From the NCBI RefSeq assembly GCF_000633355.1, contig NZ_AYMQ01000033.1, positions 1 to 64,000 of the forward strand: a DNA stretch of 64,000 nt, read 5' to 3'. The DNA comes from Serratia sp. H1w. Its GTDB lineage: Bacteria > Pseudomonadota > Gammaproteobacteria > Enterobacterales > Enterobacteriaceae. Positions within the stretch are counted from its first letter, which is position 1; each line of letters begins with the position of its first letter. Shown here in pieces: positions 10,309-21,700 of this stretch. The notes beneath the pieces are model-generated. The model saw only the letters and a program-made list of their open reading frames with translations, did no database searches and had not been told where the DNA came from. A program made the translations under genes and the position numbers.

Positions 10309-10758
10309 TCAGTTAGTTGGCGGCGTGGCCGTGGTCAAATGGAAGCCGACGCTGCGATAGGCTTTATAACGTTCGCGCGCCAACTGTTTCAAGGTGTCTT
10401 CGTAAGGGACGAAGTCTACCACTTGATGGAAAGCAGTAGCAAAATCTGCAAACTGCGGCAGCAGGGCGATCAGCAGATCGCGCGGAGCATTGCCGCGTTT
10501 GCCAGGCCAACACAGTTCGACCGGCGCGCCAAAGTTTGGCCCTTCGCCCGCCAGATTGTGTGGCACAAATTGGTGTGGCTCACGTTGCCACAGCGCTTCG
10601 TCCAGCCGCTGGGCCTGCTCCTGGCTTTCACAGGCAATCAGCACCCGCTTGCCTGCGCGCCACTTTTCGGCGGCAACGGCGCAGGCCACAGCCTCGTGCG
10701 CACTGAGTGCACCAGCGGGTTCTGCGTGTTCAAGCAGGTAGAACGTTGCCTGTTTCAT
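10309..10758 (-). CDS. holC: DNA polymerase III subunit chi
   Basis: The chi subunit of the DNA polymerase III clamp-loader complex binds SSB and helps the primase-to-polymerase switch. The 149-residue product starts [13 protein letters not shown] and keeps family blocks such as [28 protein letters not shown] and [22 protein letters not shown]. The ATG at 10758 is preferred because it aligns with E. coli HolC and has a GGTGAA site upstream. A TTG seven codons further upstream only extends the frame. The gene lies between pepA and valS. Confidence 0.96.
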   Translation of the reverse strand: MKQATFYLLEHAEPAGALSAHEAVACAVAAEKWRAGKRVLIACESQEQAQRLDEALWQREPHQFVPHNLAGEGPNFGAPVELCWPGKRGNAPRDLLIALLPQFADFATAFHQVVDFVPYEDTLKQLARERYKAYRSVGFHLTTATPPTN

Positions 10759-10787
10759 GATTAAATTCACCGTGGCCAAAAAAGTGT

Positions 10788-10811
10788 AAGGGCACAGCGT
10801 GCTGTGCCCTT
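10788..10811 (-). terminator. Hairpin between pepA and holC
   Basis: A perfect 24-base palindrome built on AAGGGCACAGC/GCTGTGCCCTT lies 29 bases after the pepA stop. On the minus strand it is followed by ACAC and six T. It probably terminates or attenuates pepA transcription, with partial read-through into holC. Confidence 0.75.
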
Positions 10812-10840
10812 GGTGATTATACCTGATTTACCGCGCGGAT

Positions 10841-12632
<1,792 letters not shown>

Positions 12633-13727
12633 GTGATCATCATTAGATATCTGGTACGGGAAACGCTGAAGAGCCAAATTGCCATCCTGTTTATCCTGCT
12701 TCTGATCTTCTTTTGTCAGAACCTGGTCAGGGTGTTAGGTGATGCGGTCGACGGCAATATCCCGACAAATTTAGTCTTATCCCTGCTTGCATTGGGTGTG
12801 CCGAAGATGGCGCAGCTAATCCTGCCCTTAAGCCTGTTTCTTGGCCTATTGATGACGCTTGGGCGGTTGTATACCGAAAGCGAAATCACCGTTATGCACG
12901 CCTGCGGCTTGGGGAAACGAACCCTGATTATTGCCGCTATGGTGTTGGCGATCTTTACCTCGGCGGTGGCTGCGGTAAACGTCTTCTGGGTCGGGCCATG
13001 GGCGGCCAGCCATCAAGACGAAGTGATTGCCGAAGCCAAAGCCAACCCCAGCATTGCCGGGCTGGCTGAAGGGCAGTTCCAGTCTTCACAGGATGGCAAC
13101 GCCGTATTGTTTGTCGGCAGCGTCAAAGGCAACACCTTCACCGATGTGTTCCTGGCGCAGCTACGCCCGAATGGCAACCAACGCCCTTCGGTGGTGGTGG
13201 CCGAACATGGGGTGATCAATCAGGGGCGCGATGGATCGCAGGTCGTTACGCTGGACAAGGGCACCCGGTTTGAAGGTACCGCTATGTTGCGTGATTTCCG
13301 CATCACCGACTTCAGCGACTATAAAGCGGTTATCGGCCATCAGCCGGTCACCATCGATAATACCCAGTCCGAGCAGATGTCGATGCGTACGCTGTGGGAG
13401 TCGGACGAACCTGATGCCCGCGCCGAGTTCCATTGGCGCCTGACGTTAGTGGTTTCCGTGGTGCTGATGGCGCTGTTGGTGGTACCGCTTAGCGTGGTCA
13501 ATCCACGTCAGGGTCGTGTACTGAGCATGCTGCCAGCGATGCTGCTGTACCTGATCTTCTTCCTGTTGCAAACCTCGCTGCGCTCCAATGGTGGCAAAGG
13601 CAAGCTGGATCCACTGGTGTGGATGTGGCTGGTCAACCTGGTGTACTTCGCGATTGCCCTGGCACTTAACCTATGGGATACCGTGCCGATGCGTAGATTG
13701 CGTGCACGCCTGAGAGGAGCGGCCTGA
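12633..13727 (+). CDS. lptF: LPS export ABC transporter permease LptF
   Basis: One of the two transmembrane subunits of the LptB2FG transporter, which extracts lipopolysaccharide from the inner membrane and feeds it to LptC and LptA. The 364-residue product has N-terminal and C-terminal pairs or triples of membrane helices around a periplasmic beta-jellyroll domain. It aligns throughout with E. coli LptF (366 residues). The GTG at 12633 is chosen because translation from it gives the family start (IIIRYLVRETLKSQ). The frame is open 29 codons further up from a TTG, but that stretch is unrelated to LptF. The stop codon overlaps the lptG start (TGATG), so the two are translationally coupled. Confidence 0.95.
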   Translation: MIIIRYLVRETLKSQIAILFILLLIFFCQNLVRVLGDAVDGNIPTNLVLSLLALGVPKMAQLILPLSLFLGLLMTLGRLYTESEITVMHACGLGKRTLIIAAMVLAIFTSAVAAVNVFWVGPWAASHQDEVIAEAKANPSIAGLAEGQFQSSQDGNAVLFVGSVKGNTFTDVFLAQLRPNGNQRPSVVVAEHGVINQGRDGSQVVTLDKGTRFEGTAMLRDFRITDFSDYKAVIGHQPVTIDNTQSEQMSMRTLWESDEPDARAEFHWRLTLVVSVVLMALLVVPLSVVNPRQGRVLSMLPAMLLYLIFFLLQTSLRSNGGKGKLDPLVWMWLVNLVYFAIALALNLWDTVPMRRLRARLRGAA

Positions 13728-14797
13728 TGTTTGGCGTACTGGACCGTTATATCGGTAAAACGATATTCAACACCATCATGATGACGCTGTTCATGCTGGT
13801 TTCGCTTTCCGGCATTATCAAGTTTGTCGATCAGCTGCGTAGAGTCGGCCAGGGGGAATATTCGGCGCTGGGTGCGGGGGTATATACCCTGCTCAGCGTA
13901 CCCAAGGATATTGAACTGTTCTTCCCGATGGCGGCACTGTTAGGAGCCCTGCTTGGCTTAGGTACTCTGGCGACGCGTAGCGAATTGGTGGTCATGCAGG
14001 CCTCTGGCTTTACCCGCTTGCAGATCGCCGGCTCGGTGATGAAAACCGCCATTCCGCTGGTATTGCTGACGATGGCAATCGGCGAGTGGGTGGCACCGCA
14101 GGGTGAGCAGATGGCGCGTAACTACCGTGCGCAGCAGATGTACGGTGGCTCACTGCTCTCTACCAAGAGCGGTCTGTGGGCGAAGGACGGCAACGACTTT
14201 ATCTACATCGAGCGTGTGGCGAGTGAAAAAGAGCTGGCTGGCGTCAACATTTACCACTTCAACGATCAGCGCCGGTTAGAGACGGTTCGCTATGCCGGTA
14301 CCGCAGATTTTGAAGATGGCGCGTGGCAGCTTTCGCAGGTAGATACCTCCGATCTGACCAACCCTAACCAAGTCACCAGTACCCAGACGCTGACCGGGGT
14401 ATGGAAAACCAACCTGACGCCGGACAAGCTGGGCGTCGTGGCGCTGGATCCGGAATCACTCTCCATCAGCGGCTTGCACAACTACGTGAAGTACCTCAAG
14501 CAGAGTGGCCAGGAGGCCAACCGCTATCTGCTGAACATGTGGAGCAAGATCTTCTCGCCACTGTCGGTGGCGGTGATGATGCTGATGGCACTGTCGTTTA
14601 TCTTTGGCCCACTGCGTAGTGTGCCGATGGGCGTGCGGGTGGTGATCGGTATCAGCTTCGGCTTCCTGTTCTACGTGTCGGATCAGATCTTCGGCCCGTT
14701 GAGTCTGGTGTACAGCATGCCGCCCGTTCTGGGGGCGCTGCTGCCAAGCTTGCTGTTCCTGCTGATTAGCTTGTTCCTGCTGCTGAAGCGGAAATAA
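13727..14797 (+). CDS. lptG: LPS export ABC transporter permease LptG
   Basis: Partner of LptF in the lipopolysaccharide extraction transporter. It has 356 residues and starts FGVLDRYIGKTIFNTIMMTLFMLVSLSG, as in E. coli LptG. Membrane helices at both ends flank a periplasmic jellyroll (roughly residues 130-260), and the GPLRSVPMGVRVVIGISFGF block near the C terminus is conserved. It overlaps lptF by one base, fitting the fixed 1:1 stoichiometry of the complex. A composite repeat begins a few bases after its stop. Confidence 0.96.
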   Translation: MFGVLDRYIGKTIFNTIMMTLFMLVSLSGIIKFVDQLRRVGQGEYSALGAGVYTLLSVPKDIELFFPMAALLGALLGLGTLATRSELVVMQASGFTRLQIAGSVMKTAIPLVLLTMAIGEWVAPQGEQMARNYRAQQMYGGSLLSTKSGLWAKDGNDFIYIERVASEKELAGVNIYHFNDQRRLETVRYAGTADFEDGAWQLSQVDTSDLTNPNQVTSTQTLTGVWKTNLTPDKLGVVALDPESLSISGLHNYVKYLKQSGQEANRYLLNMWSKIFSPLSVAVMMLMALSFIFGPLRSVPMGVRVVIGISFGFLFYVSDQIFGPLSLVYSMPPVLGALLPSLLFLLISLFLLLKRK

Positions 14798-14804
14798 CGA
14801 ACGT

Positions 14805-14960
14805 CCCCTCACCCTAACCCTCTCCCACAGGGAGAGGGGACTGTATGTGCCACAATTCTGCTCCTGCGCCTGATCTTAACACGGGCACAGCATGCGGCGC
14901 CCCTACATAGCCTGACCGCAACGCCAAACTCGCTCGCTCTCCTTTTGGGGAGAGGGTGAA
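14805..14960. repeat. Composite inverted repeat element, about 156 bases
   Basis: This has the same architecture as the element at 6575: terminal CCCTCTCC-type hairpin units facing each other. The interior contains GTGCCACAATTCTGCTCCTG and CGCCTGAT, the near-exact inverted equivalent of the interior of the 6575 element. It also holds a nested palindromic unit, ACGGGCACAGCATGCGGC then GCCCCTACA, related to bases 1-17 and 63-87. It lies between lptG and the convergent SMR gene. Confidence 0.75.
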
Positions 14961-14979
14961 AAGCGATAACCGAGAAGAC

Positions 14980-15009
14980 AAAAAAGGCGCAACGTTACCG
15001 CTGCGCCTT
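14980..15009 (-). terminator. Rho-independent terminator at the end of the cut locus
   Basis: On the minus strand an eight-base stem AAGGCGCA/TGCGCCTT is followed by six T. It lies 22 bases after the last SMR gene and marks the likely 3' end of the leftward choline-utilisation transcript. Confidence 0.85.
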
Positions 15010-15030
15010 ATGAGTTTGAAACCTGCAATC

Positions 15031-15360
15031 TTACATCTGCGAGAAGATATTCATAATGACGCCACCGCCGATGATCAGCGCCATGGCGAAGATGGCTGGC
15101 AGGTCCGGTTTCTGCTTGTATAGCAGCATGGAGACGAAGGTCACGCCGACGATGCCAAAGCCGCACCACAGCGAATAGGCGACACCTACCGGGATATAAC
15201 CCATCGCCCTGGTCAGGGCAAAATAACATAGGCAGTAAGCGCCAATCACCAACACCGAGGGCCCCAGTTTTTTAAAGTTGTTGGTCTTTTTGATCATCGA
15301 AGTCCCGGTAATTTCAGAACCGATAGACAGTGCCAGCCATAAGAAGCCAAGATTAAACAT
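15031..15360 (-). CDS. Small multidrug resistance (SMR) family transporter, subunit 2
   Basis: A 109-residue protein with four predicted membrane helices and the SMR active-site Glu at about residue 16 (LALSIGSEITGT). It keeps the helix-3 motif PVGVAYSLWCGFG. It follows another SMR gene by 14 bases, so the two probably form an antiparallel heterodimer. SMR proteins exchange protons for small cations such as quaternary ammonium compounds. As the last gene of the choline-utilisation cluster, it may export trimethylamine or move choline; that is inference from position. No other choline transporter gene is seen in the locus. Confidence 0.85.
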   Translation of the reverse strand: MFNLGFLWLALSIGSEITGTSMIKKTNNFKKLGPSVLVIGAYCLCYFALTRAMGYIPVGVAYSLWCGFGIVGVTFVSMLLYKQKPDLPAIFAMALIIGGGVIMNIFSQM

Positions 15361-15374
15361 AGTTGATACCCTTA

Positions 15375-15734
15375 TTATTCTTCGGAGGAGCCCATTTTGG
15401 AGAAGAGGTTCATAATCACGATGCCGCTGGCAATCACGATCATGCCGATAATGGCTGGCATATCAGGGTGCTGGCCGTAAAACACCATACCCAGCGAGGA
15501 GACCAGTAAAATCCCGGTGCCCGACCAGGTGGCGTAGGCTAGCCCAACAGGAATGTATTTCACCGCGTTGGACAGCGAGTAATAACAAACGCAATACAGC
15601 ACCACAATCAGTCCGAGTAATAACGTCTTGGTGGTACCTTCACTGTTATCAAACATTTTTAGTGTCGAGGTGGCCGAGGTTTCAGAGAATATGACCAATA
15701 ACATCCACAACCACGCTTTTGCCTTGGTAGACAT
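15375..15734 (-). CDS. Small multidrug resistance (SMR) family transporter, subunit 1
   Basis: A 119-residue four-helix SMR protein with the conserved Glu in helix 1 (LVIFSETSATSTLKM) and the PVGLAYATWSGTG motif in helix 3. An AGGAGC ribosome site precedes the ATG. It is paired with the following SMR gene, and the two differ enough to act as unlike halves of a heterodimer. A composite repeat separates it from the upstream cut gene, so it may be read through from the main operon or from its own promoter. The substrate is unproven; a quaternary amine is likely from context. Confidence 0.85.
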   Translation of the reverse strand: MSTKAKAWLWMLLVIFSETSATSTLKMFDNSEGTTKTLLLGLIVVLYCVCYYSLSNAVKYIPVGLAYATWSGTGILLVSSLGMVFYGQHPDMPAIIGMIVIASGIVIMNLFSKMGSSEE

Positions 15735-15790
15735 AATAGTTAGCTCCTGATAAGTAATAATGATATTAAAATTTAATACTGAGTTTATTT

Positions 15791-15910
15791 CCTCTCACCC
15801 AACCCCCTCCCAAAGGGCGAGGGGGTTGGTACGGTGCTATTTTCAGACACTGTATTTAATGGGTGGCACAGTCGATCCCTTTTCCTTGGGGAGAGGGTTA
15901 GGGTGAGGGG
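15791..15910. repeat. Composite inverted repeat element, about 120 bases, inside the cut cluster
   Basis: This is a third copy of the element seen at 6575 and 14805: a left hairpin (CCCCTCCC/GGGCGAGGGG), a right hairpin (CCTTGGGGAGAGGG then TTAGGGTGAGGGG), and an interior with TCAGACACTG and GTGGCACAGTCGATCCC matching the 6575 copy. It sits between the SMR pair and the rest of the cut genes and so may interrupt or attenuate the operon. Confidence 0.75.
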
Positions 15911-15943
15911 AGTATCACTGGGGTAATATTCCTCTCTGGATTT

Positions 15944-16606
15944 TTATTGTTTTTTACCTCGGCTATATTCCAATGCCAGATCCGTCAATCTGGCTCCGGG
16001 TGGTAAATGACCGTCGCATCGCTTGAACTCACTCAGTGTGATGTAGCCTTGTGCAGGCGCGGTGACGTCATCAGGTTTGGCGGATAACATCCGATCCAGC
16101 GTAGTCAGCTCAATGCCCAGTGCTGCCAGCTTTGGCCGGTGATCTAGCTGGGGAAGGTTTCCCGCTGCGCGGTTTAGCCCTTTCAGCTGATTTAATTCGC
16201 TGGCCGGATTGCAATTATAATCCAACGCCATAATCGGCCTGCCGCTTATGCGGGCCAGATGAATAAATCGGGCCGCCTCGGATTGTAATAAACCGTTAGC
16301 TACCTCTGCCGCCGTAGCGAAATCAAGGAAAGGGATCAGCACTCGTTCAATATTATCCAGTGCGCCGGTTTGACTTATTTCAGTCAGGGAAGTGATTGGC
16401 CCGAGCTGGCCCCAATCTGCTTCTGTATGAAGTTCTCGGGCATTATCGCTAAACAGGATCATCGGCGAGAATGCCTGGCAGCGCTGTAAACGCGTGCGGA
16501 TAATTTCACGGTAGCCATCCGCCGCGGTTAATAACACCAATGCTGGTGGCCGCATCCGTGAGAGCACTTCATTAACCAATCTGTCGATGATTTCACGCTG
16601 CATCAT
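15944..16606 (-). CDS. Microcompartment-associated protein of unknown function
   Basis: A 220-residue protein starting MMQREIIDRLVNEVLSRM. The start at 16606 has an AAGGCGG ribosome site, while the longer open frame (from 16699) overlaps the upstream phosphotransacylase gene. The N-terminal amphipathic helix is like encapsulation peptides of microcompartment cargo. The remainder has a flavoprotein-like alpha/beta pattern (ALVLLTAADGY, RVLIPFLDF, ISGRPIMALDY). It recalls the small 'ethanolamine utilisation' proteins of unknown function found in glycyl-radical microcompartment loci (TIGR02536-like), but I cannot confirm this without a profile search. It follows the PduL gene by 10 bases. Confidence 0.6.
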   Translation of the reverse strand: MMQREIIDRLVNEVLSRMRPPALVLLTAADGYREIIRTRLQRCQAFSPMILFSDNARELHTEADWGQLGPITSLTEISQTGALDNIERVLIPFLDFATAAEVANGLLQSEAARFIHLARISGRPIMALDYNCNPASELNQLKGLNRAAGNLPQLDHRPKLAALGIELTTLDRMLSAKPDDVTAPAQGYITLSEFKRCDGHLPPGARLTDLALEYSRGKKQ

Positions 16607-16616
16607 ATTGACCGCC

Positions 16617-17252
16617 TTAGGGAACGATAACCACGTTGTCACCGGAAGCCAGCCCGGCGGCGTTGGCCTCATCGGTATCAATGTGCAATTCCAGGGCAAA
16701 ACTGGCTTTGATCCGCACGATCACTTCATCAAAGATCAGCCCACGCACGCCTGCCGCCTTCACCCGTACCTTCTGCCCGTTCTGCACGCCCAATCTTGCG
16801 GCATCCTGCGGGTTCATATGGATATGGCGCTGGGCGCAAATCACCTGCGAACGCAGCGAAACATAGCCTGCCGGGCCAGCCAGCATGGCGTCGCCGGAGG
16901 CGATCAGATTGCCGGATTCGCGTACCGGTGCTTTCAGCCCCAGGGTAAAGCAGTCCGCTTTGGAGATTTCCAGCTGACTGCATTCTCGCGCTGGTCCCAG
17001 CACCCGCACTTTGGAGAGCGAGCCTTTCGGGCCGACAATCATCACGCACTCTTTGGCGGCAAATTGTCCCGGTTGGCGTAGCTCTTTGAGCGGGGTCAGC
17101 CGATAACCGGCCCCGAACAGTGCCTCGATATCCTGCTGCGACAGATGGACATGCCGGTTAGAAACCCCAACCGGGATGGCGGTGCCGGTGGTTGAAGTAG
17201 GGCTCTCTGCCAGGTTATGGCGGATCCTTTCCAGTAACGACTCATTAAACAT
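16617..17252 (-). CDS. PduL-type phosphate acyltransferase (acetyl-CoA to acetyl phosphate)
   Basis: A 211-residue phosphotransacylase of the PduL family, the type found inside microcompartments. The two characteristic His-rich metal-site motifs are visible: SNRHVHLS at 31-38 and QRHIHM at 141-146. The N-terminal helix ESLLERIRHNL is a likely encapsulation peptide. In a choline compartment its job is to convert acetyl-CoA and phosphate to acetyl phosphate and free CoA. This recycles CoA inside the shell and allows ATP formation by acetate kinase outside. It lies 35 bases after the tailed shell-protein gene. Confidence 0.92.
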   Translation of the reverse strand: MFNESLLERIRHNLAESPTSTTGTAIPVGVSNRHVHLSQQDIEALFGAGYRLTPLKELRQPGQFAAKECVMIVGPKGSLSKVRVLGPARECSQLEISKADCFTLGLKAPVRESGNLIASGDAMLAGPAGYVSLRSQVICAQRHIHMNPQDAARLGVQNGQKVRVKAAGVRGLIFDEVIVRIKASFALELHIDTDEANAAGLASGDNVVIVP

Positions 17253-17287
17253 ACTGTTGTTCCTACCCGATCTCAGAGACTGTACGA

Positions 17288-17716
17288 TTATTTAGGTTCT
17301 TTCTTGCCGTTGCGCCCTTCGGTGCGGGCGGGTTTGCTGTCCGCTACGGGGGCTTCAACTATCGGTGCCGGGTCTGCCACTTCGACGACTGGCGCTACCG
17401 ACTGTTGCTGCACCTCGGCAACTGGCGGCGTCAGCTCCTTGCCTTTCAGGCCGGTTAACAGCGCAACCACCTGTTTTTCCGGGCGGGCAATCACCAGCTT
17501 GCCTTTGATAAACGCCGGTTGTTTGATCACCGCCACGCCGCTGTCGATCGCCGTTTTCACTGCGCTGATTTCGCCGGCAAAGAACACGGAAACCAGACCG
17601 GAACCTATCTTCTTGTACCCCAGTACCGTTACCGCAGCGGATTTACAGGCCGCATCGGCCGCGTGGATCGCGGCGGTCAGGCCAAAGGTCTCAATCACTC
17701 CCAGGCTTAAGTTCAT
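17288..17716 (-). CDS. BMC-domain shell protein with long disordered C-terminal tail
   Basis: A 142-residue shell protein. Residues 1 to about 90 are a single BMC domain (GVIETFGLTAAIHAADAACKSA; KKIGSGLVSVFFAGE; VIARPEKQVVALL), so it forms hexamers. The last about 50 residues are rich in Pro, Val, Ala and Glu and end in a basic stretch (GRNGKKEPK). This extension is absent from the three PduA-like proteins upstream and may bind cargo or DNA/RNA, as in EutK/PduK-type proteins; its role here is inference. An AAGGAGC ribosome site precedes the ATG. The gene starts 10 bases after cutD. Confidence 0.88.
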   Translation of the reverse strand: MNLSLGVIETFGLTAAIHAADAACKSAAVTVLGYKKIGSGLVSVFFAGEISAVKTAIDSGVAVIKQPAFIKGKLVIARPEKQVVALLTGLKGKELTPPVAEVQQQSVAPVVEVADPAPIVEAPVADSKPARTEGRNGKKEPK

Positions 17717-17726
17717 TTCAAGCTCC

Positions 17727-18677
17727 TTAGTGCCTTACCAGGCGGATATCAAAGTCGAAGCGCTGGAAAAAAGCCGCCAGTTGATCCAATTCTTCATCGC
17801 TATAACTTGGGTCGTCTTTGATCGGATAGATCATGTCGAGACGCTGGTATTTGTTTTTACCCAATTGGTGATAGGGCAACACGTCGATGCGGCTGATATG
17901 GCCGTTGCGGGCCAGCGCCATGACATACTCAATGGCACCGGTAATGGCATCGTAAGAATCGTTGTAGCCGCGCACCAAAGGCATGCGCACCACGATATGG
18001 CAGCCAAGTTCTACCAGGCGTTCCAGGTTTCTTTTGACGCCCTCGTTACCGACGCCAAATAATTCTTTATGCCGTGCGCTGTCGATATGCTTGATATCGA
18101 ACAGGAACATATCGGTGCAGGTCGCCAGCTTTTCATAATTGGCTAACGTGGTGGTGCCGTTGGTTTCGATGGCGGTATTGATCATCTGTTTTTTGCATTC
18201 GGTCAGCAGTGCGGCCGCAAAGTCGGTTTGCAGGCTCAGTTCGCCACCGCCCAAGGTGACGCCGCCGCCGGAGGCATGATAGAAATCGACGTCTTGCAGG
18301 ATGATATCCATCAGTTCCTGCACCGTGACATCCTTGCCCATAATATCCAGTGCGCCGGAAATGCAGACTTCTTCGCATTTGCGGCAGCCGATGCAGTCTA
18401 TGTTGCGATCGAGGTGGTGCTTGAGATCGCCCTGTGCGTTCTGAATTTGGCTATGAATGCCGACCGGACAGACATCGACGCATTGGCCACAGTCAACGCA
18501 CTTGTCATGTGAATACATCACCTGAAAATTGCTGGTGAGCCCCTCGGGGTTGGCGCACCAGGCGCAGAGGATGTTACAACCTTTGAAAAAAATCAGGGTG
18601 CGAATACCGTCTCCGTCATAGATCGAGTATTTCTGGATATTGAATATCCGACCCTTTTTCTCCAGTGTGTGATCCAT
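17727..18677 (-). CDS. cutD: Choline TMA-lyase activating enzyme (radical SAM)
   Basis: A glycyl-radical enzyme activase of 316 residues that uses S-adenosylmethionine and an iron-sulfur cluster to place the radical on CutC. The radical-SAM CxxxCxxC motif is Cys34, Cys38 and Cys41. Two further 4Fe-4S ferredoxin motifs are at Cys60/63/66/70 and Cys95/98/101/105, followed by the SAM-binding GGG(E) strand (SGGGVTLGGGE). The ATG at 18677 is chosen because an AGGGGAA ribosome site precedes it and the family N terminus aligns; the open frame runs 19 codons further up. It lies directly downstream of cutC. Confidence 0.95.
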   Translation of the reverse strand: MDHTLEKKGRIFNIQKYSIYDGDGIRTLIFFKGCNILCAWCANPEGLTSNFQVMYSHDKCVDCGQCVDVCPVGIHSQIQNAQGDLKHHLDRNIDCIGCRKCEEVCISGALDIMGKDVTVQELMDIILQDVDFYHASGGGVTLGGGELSLQTDFAAALLTECKKQMINTAIETNGTTTLANYEKLATCTDMFLFDIKHIDSARHKELFGVGNEGVKRNLERLVELGCHIVVRMPLVRGYNDSYDAITGAIEYVMALARNGHISRIDVLPYHQLGKNKYQRLDMIYPIKDDPSYSDEELDQLAAFFQRFDFDIRLVRH

Positions 18678-18743
18678 ATTATTTTTCCCCTTTCTTCGAA
18701 GGCTGATGGGGCAAGACATCCCTGTCTTACCCAAGGCTTAAAG

Positions 18744-21700
18744 TCAGAACTTCTCAATAACGGTACGGCTGATAATTTCGTCCTGAACTTCTTTGCACAG
18801 CTCAACGAAGTAGGCGCTGTAACCGGCGACGCGGACGATCAGGTCGCGATATTTTTCTGGCTCCAACTGTGCCTGTTTCAGTACTTCGTTATCCACGTAG
18901 CTGAACTGCATCTGGCCGTTACCCAGAATGGAGGCGGTACGCAGCAGGGTGATCAGCCCGTTCTTGCCTTCTGGGGTATCCAGCAGCCCTTTGAGGAACT
19001 TGAAGTTGTGCACCATGCCGATGTTCATGGTTTCCACGTTCATCTTGCTGACGGACTTGATGATGGCGGTTGGACCCTGTTTATCCGCGCCCTGCGTCGG
19101 GCTGATGCCGTCGGAAAGCGGCATCCAGGCCAGACGGCCGTTTGGCGTGGCGGCAGTCAGTTCACCGATCGGTGTGTTGTTGGAGATCGACAGGGTGCCG
19201 TGGCTCAAGGTGGAGTAGAGCATCTTGTACTTGCGGCACTCACGCTCGGTCCACTCGGTGATGTCCAGCGCGTACTGATCTACCGTGTCATCATCGTTGC
19301 CGTACTTCGGTGCGTTCAGGCAGTCGCGGCGCAGTTGTTCAAAGCCTTCAAAGTTGGCCAGCAGTGCGTCACGGATCTGCTCCAGGGTGTATTTGCCATC
19401 CTGATAAACCAGCTTGCGGATCGCGGCCATGGAGTCGACATAGGTTGCCAGACCGGAGAAGATCAGCCCTGGGCCGTGGTTGACTACTGCGCCACCGGCG
19501 GCCACGTCCTTGCCTTGTTCCATACAGCCTTCCACCAGCAGCGACATCAATGGCTTAGGTGCCACGTCGCGGTGCACACGCTGGCTGATCACGGTGCCGA
19601 TCGCCGACAGTTTGACGATGTGTGCGATCTGCGCCTTTACCGCGTTGTCGAAGTCTTCGTAGGTTTTCAGGGTGTTCAACTCACCGGTATCCAGCCCCTG
19701 GTAGCTATCGAATAGCACCATGCGGCCACGGTTGAGCACGAACTCGATGGCGATTGGCCACTGGGTATAACCGGTGGAGGTCCACTGATAGATACGGCCG
19801 GATTTTTGCGGCTCCACGCAGCCCATCAGGCAGTAATCGCGTGCGTCTTCAAAGTCGAAGCCCTTGCGCAGCATCATCTTGATGTGTGAATCATCAAAGT
19901 GGCAGGCCGGGAAGCCCATACCCGCTTTCACCACGTCGACGATCTTCTCCATATACTTCTGTGGAGACTGGTTGTGGATACGGCAGGCCAGCGACGGCTG
20001 GTACACTTTGACAAAGCGTACGGCGTCCATAATCAGGTAGGTCAGGTCGTTACAGGCGTCGCCGCCGCTGCGCTTCTGCCCGCCGATGGTCAGGTTGATA
20101 AATGGCTGATAACCGGCGAAGTATTTGGCACCCAGCTCGCTGGACATCCACATCAGTTCGGCACACTTGATGATGAAGGCCTGCAACAGTTCCAACGCCT
20201 GTTCCTGCGTCACACGGCCAGAGGCGATATCGGCCTGGTACATCGGGTAGCAATACTGATCCAGACGGCCCAGCGACAGCCCGGTCTGGTTCTCTTCCAC
20301 TTCAAACAGCGATTCCACCGTCCAGATACTTTGCAACGCTTCTTGCAGCGTTTTCGGCGGGTTGGACGGCACGTTTTCGTTGGTTTCGGCAATGGTCAGC
20401 AGTTCGGCACGGCGCGCCGGATCCTGCTCAACTGCGGCCAGCTCACGGGCCTTGTCGGCGATGCGTTTGGCATAGGCCACCACGCCGTCACAGGTTTCGA
20501 TTGCTGCCTTGTAGAAGTAGATCTTGTCGATATCCGCCGGGTTTTCCATGCTCAGAGCAGCGAGGTGCTGTTGGGCATCGGCCTTGATACCGTTCATCCC
20601 CTTGGTGAACAGCAGGATATCGTAGCCTGGGCAGGTGTCACCACCGCCGTTGATCTGGTGGTAGGAGAGGTCGCTGACAAAGGTTTCACCACTGAAGGCC
20701 CAAACGCCCGCTTCGCGGTATTGCGCTTCGCAGATCTCATCGAGTGAACGGCCTTCCCAGAACGGCACGATCTCTTCGCGGATCGTCTTCTTGTCGGCTT
20801 CGGAGATGACAAATGGATCCTGCGGACGGGTGCCCATGGTATCCAGCTCGTCACGCACCCAACGCCAGGCGATATCCGGTGAAAATGCCCCGGCACGCGG
20901 TTTTCCGCACGGATGGCCGACGATCAGCTCATCTTGCTGGATCAGGATCGGCGCGGTTTCGCAGGCGGCACGGAAAGACTTGGCACGCAGCAGGATGGTT
21001 GGCAGACCCGGGTTGTTTTTCGCCATTTCGGTAAAGGTAATGGCGCGATAGATCGAAACGCTTGGGCGGGCATCGAGGTAGTTGTCACGCAGGCGTTGCA
21101 GGCGTGGCGTCAGCCCTTCCATCAGTTTGTGTGTCGCGACGTCTTGCGGCGAGGCTGCCACGAACGGTGCCGATGGTGCGCTGTACTCTGGACGTACACC
21201 GGCAAGGCCGGCGAACAGTTTCACCTGCAGGTTGCTGTTAAGCGTCATCAGATTGCTGCGTGCGGCCAGCAGCATGGCAGACAGATCGTTGATCACCACA
21301 GCCGGGTCGTCGAGGCGTACGCCGTGCAGCAGAGCGTCAAACATCGGGTAGCCGTCCAGTTCACGTGGCGCGCGCACTTCGGAGAGCTCACACAGTTTCA
21401 GCCACAGGCACTCAACGATTTCGTAGGCCTGTTCCGGCGTCAGCACGCCACGGGTGATGTCTTGCTGATAGAAGCTATACAGCAGCTTGTCGAAGCCGCC
21501 TGGGTAAACGGCGTAACTGCCGTTTTCCAGATGCAGGGCCAATTGGAAGAAGTAGAATGATTGGCAGGCTTCTTTAAAGCTGGTGGCGCCGTAGGCTGGC
21601 ACTTTTTTCAGCATCGCGGCCGCTTCTTGCAGCTCCGCCTTGCGGTACGGATGGTTTTCTACCGCCGCCATGTTCTCTGCTTTGCTAGCCAGTTTCTGGG

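Noticed and set aside
8448-10316. Plus-strand open frame of 622 codons
   Set aside because: It is antisense to valS, His- and Val-rich, and has no ribosome site or family likeness. It is a shadow of the high-GC third positions of valS.
18669-20747. Long plus-strand open frames opposite cutC
   Set aside because: They are antisense to cutC, whose catalytic residues are all intact, and look like no known protein.
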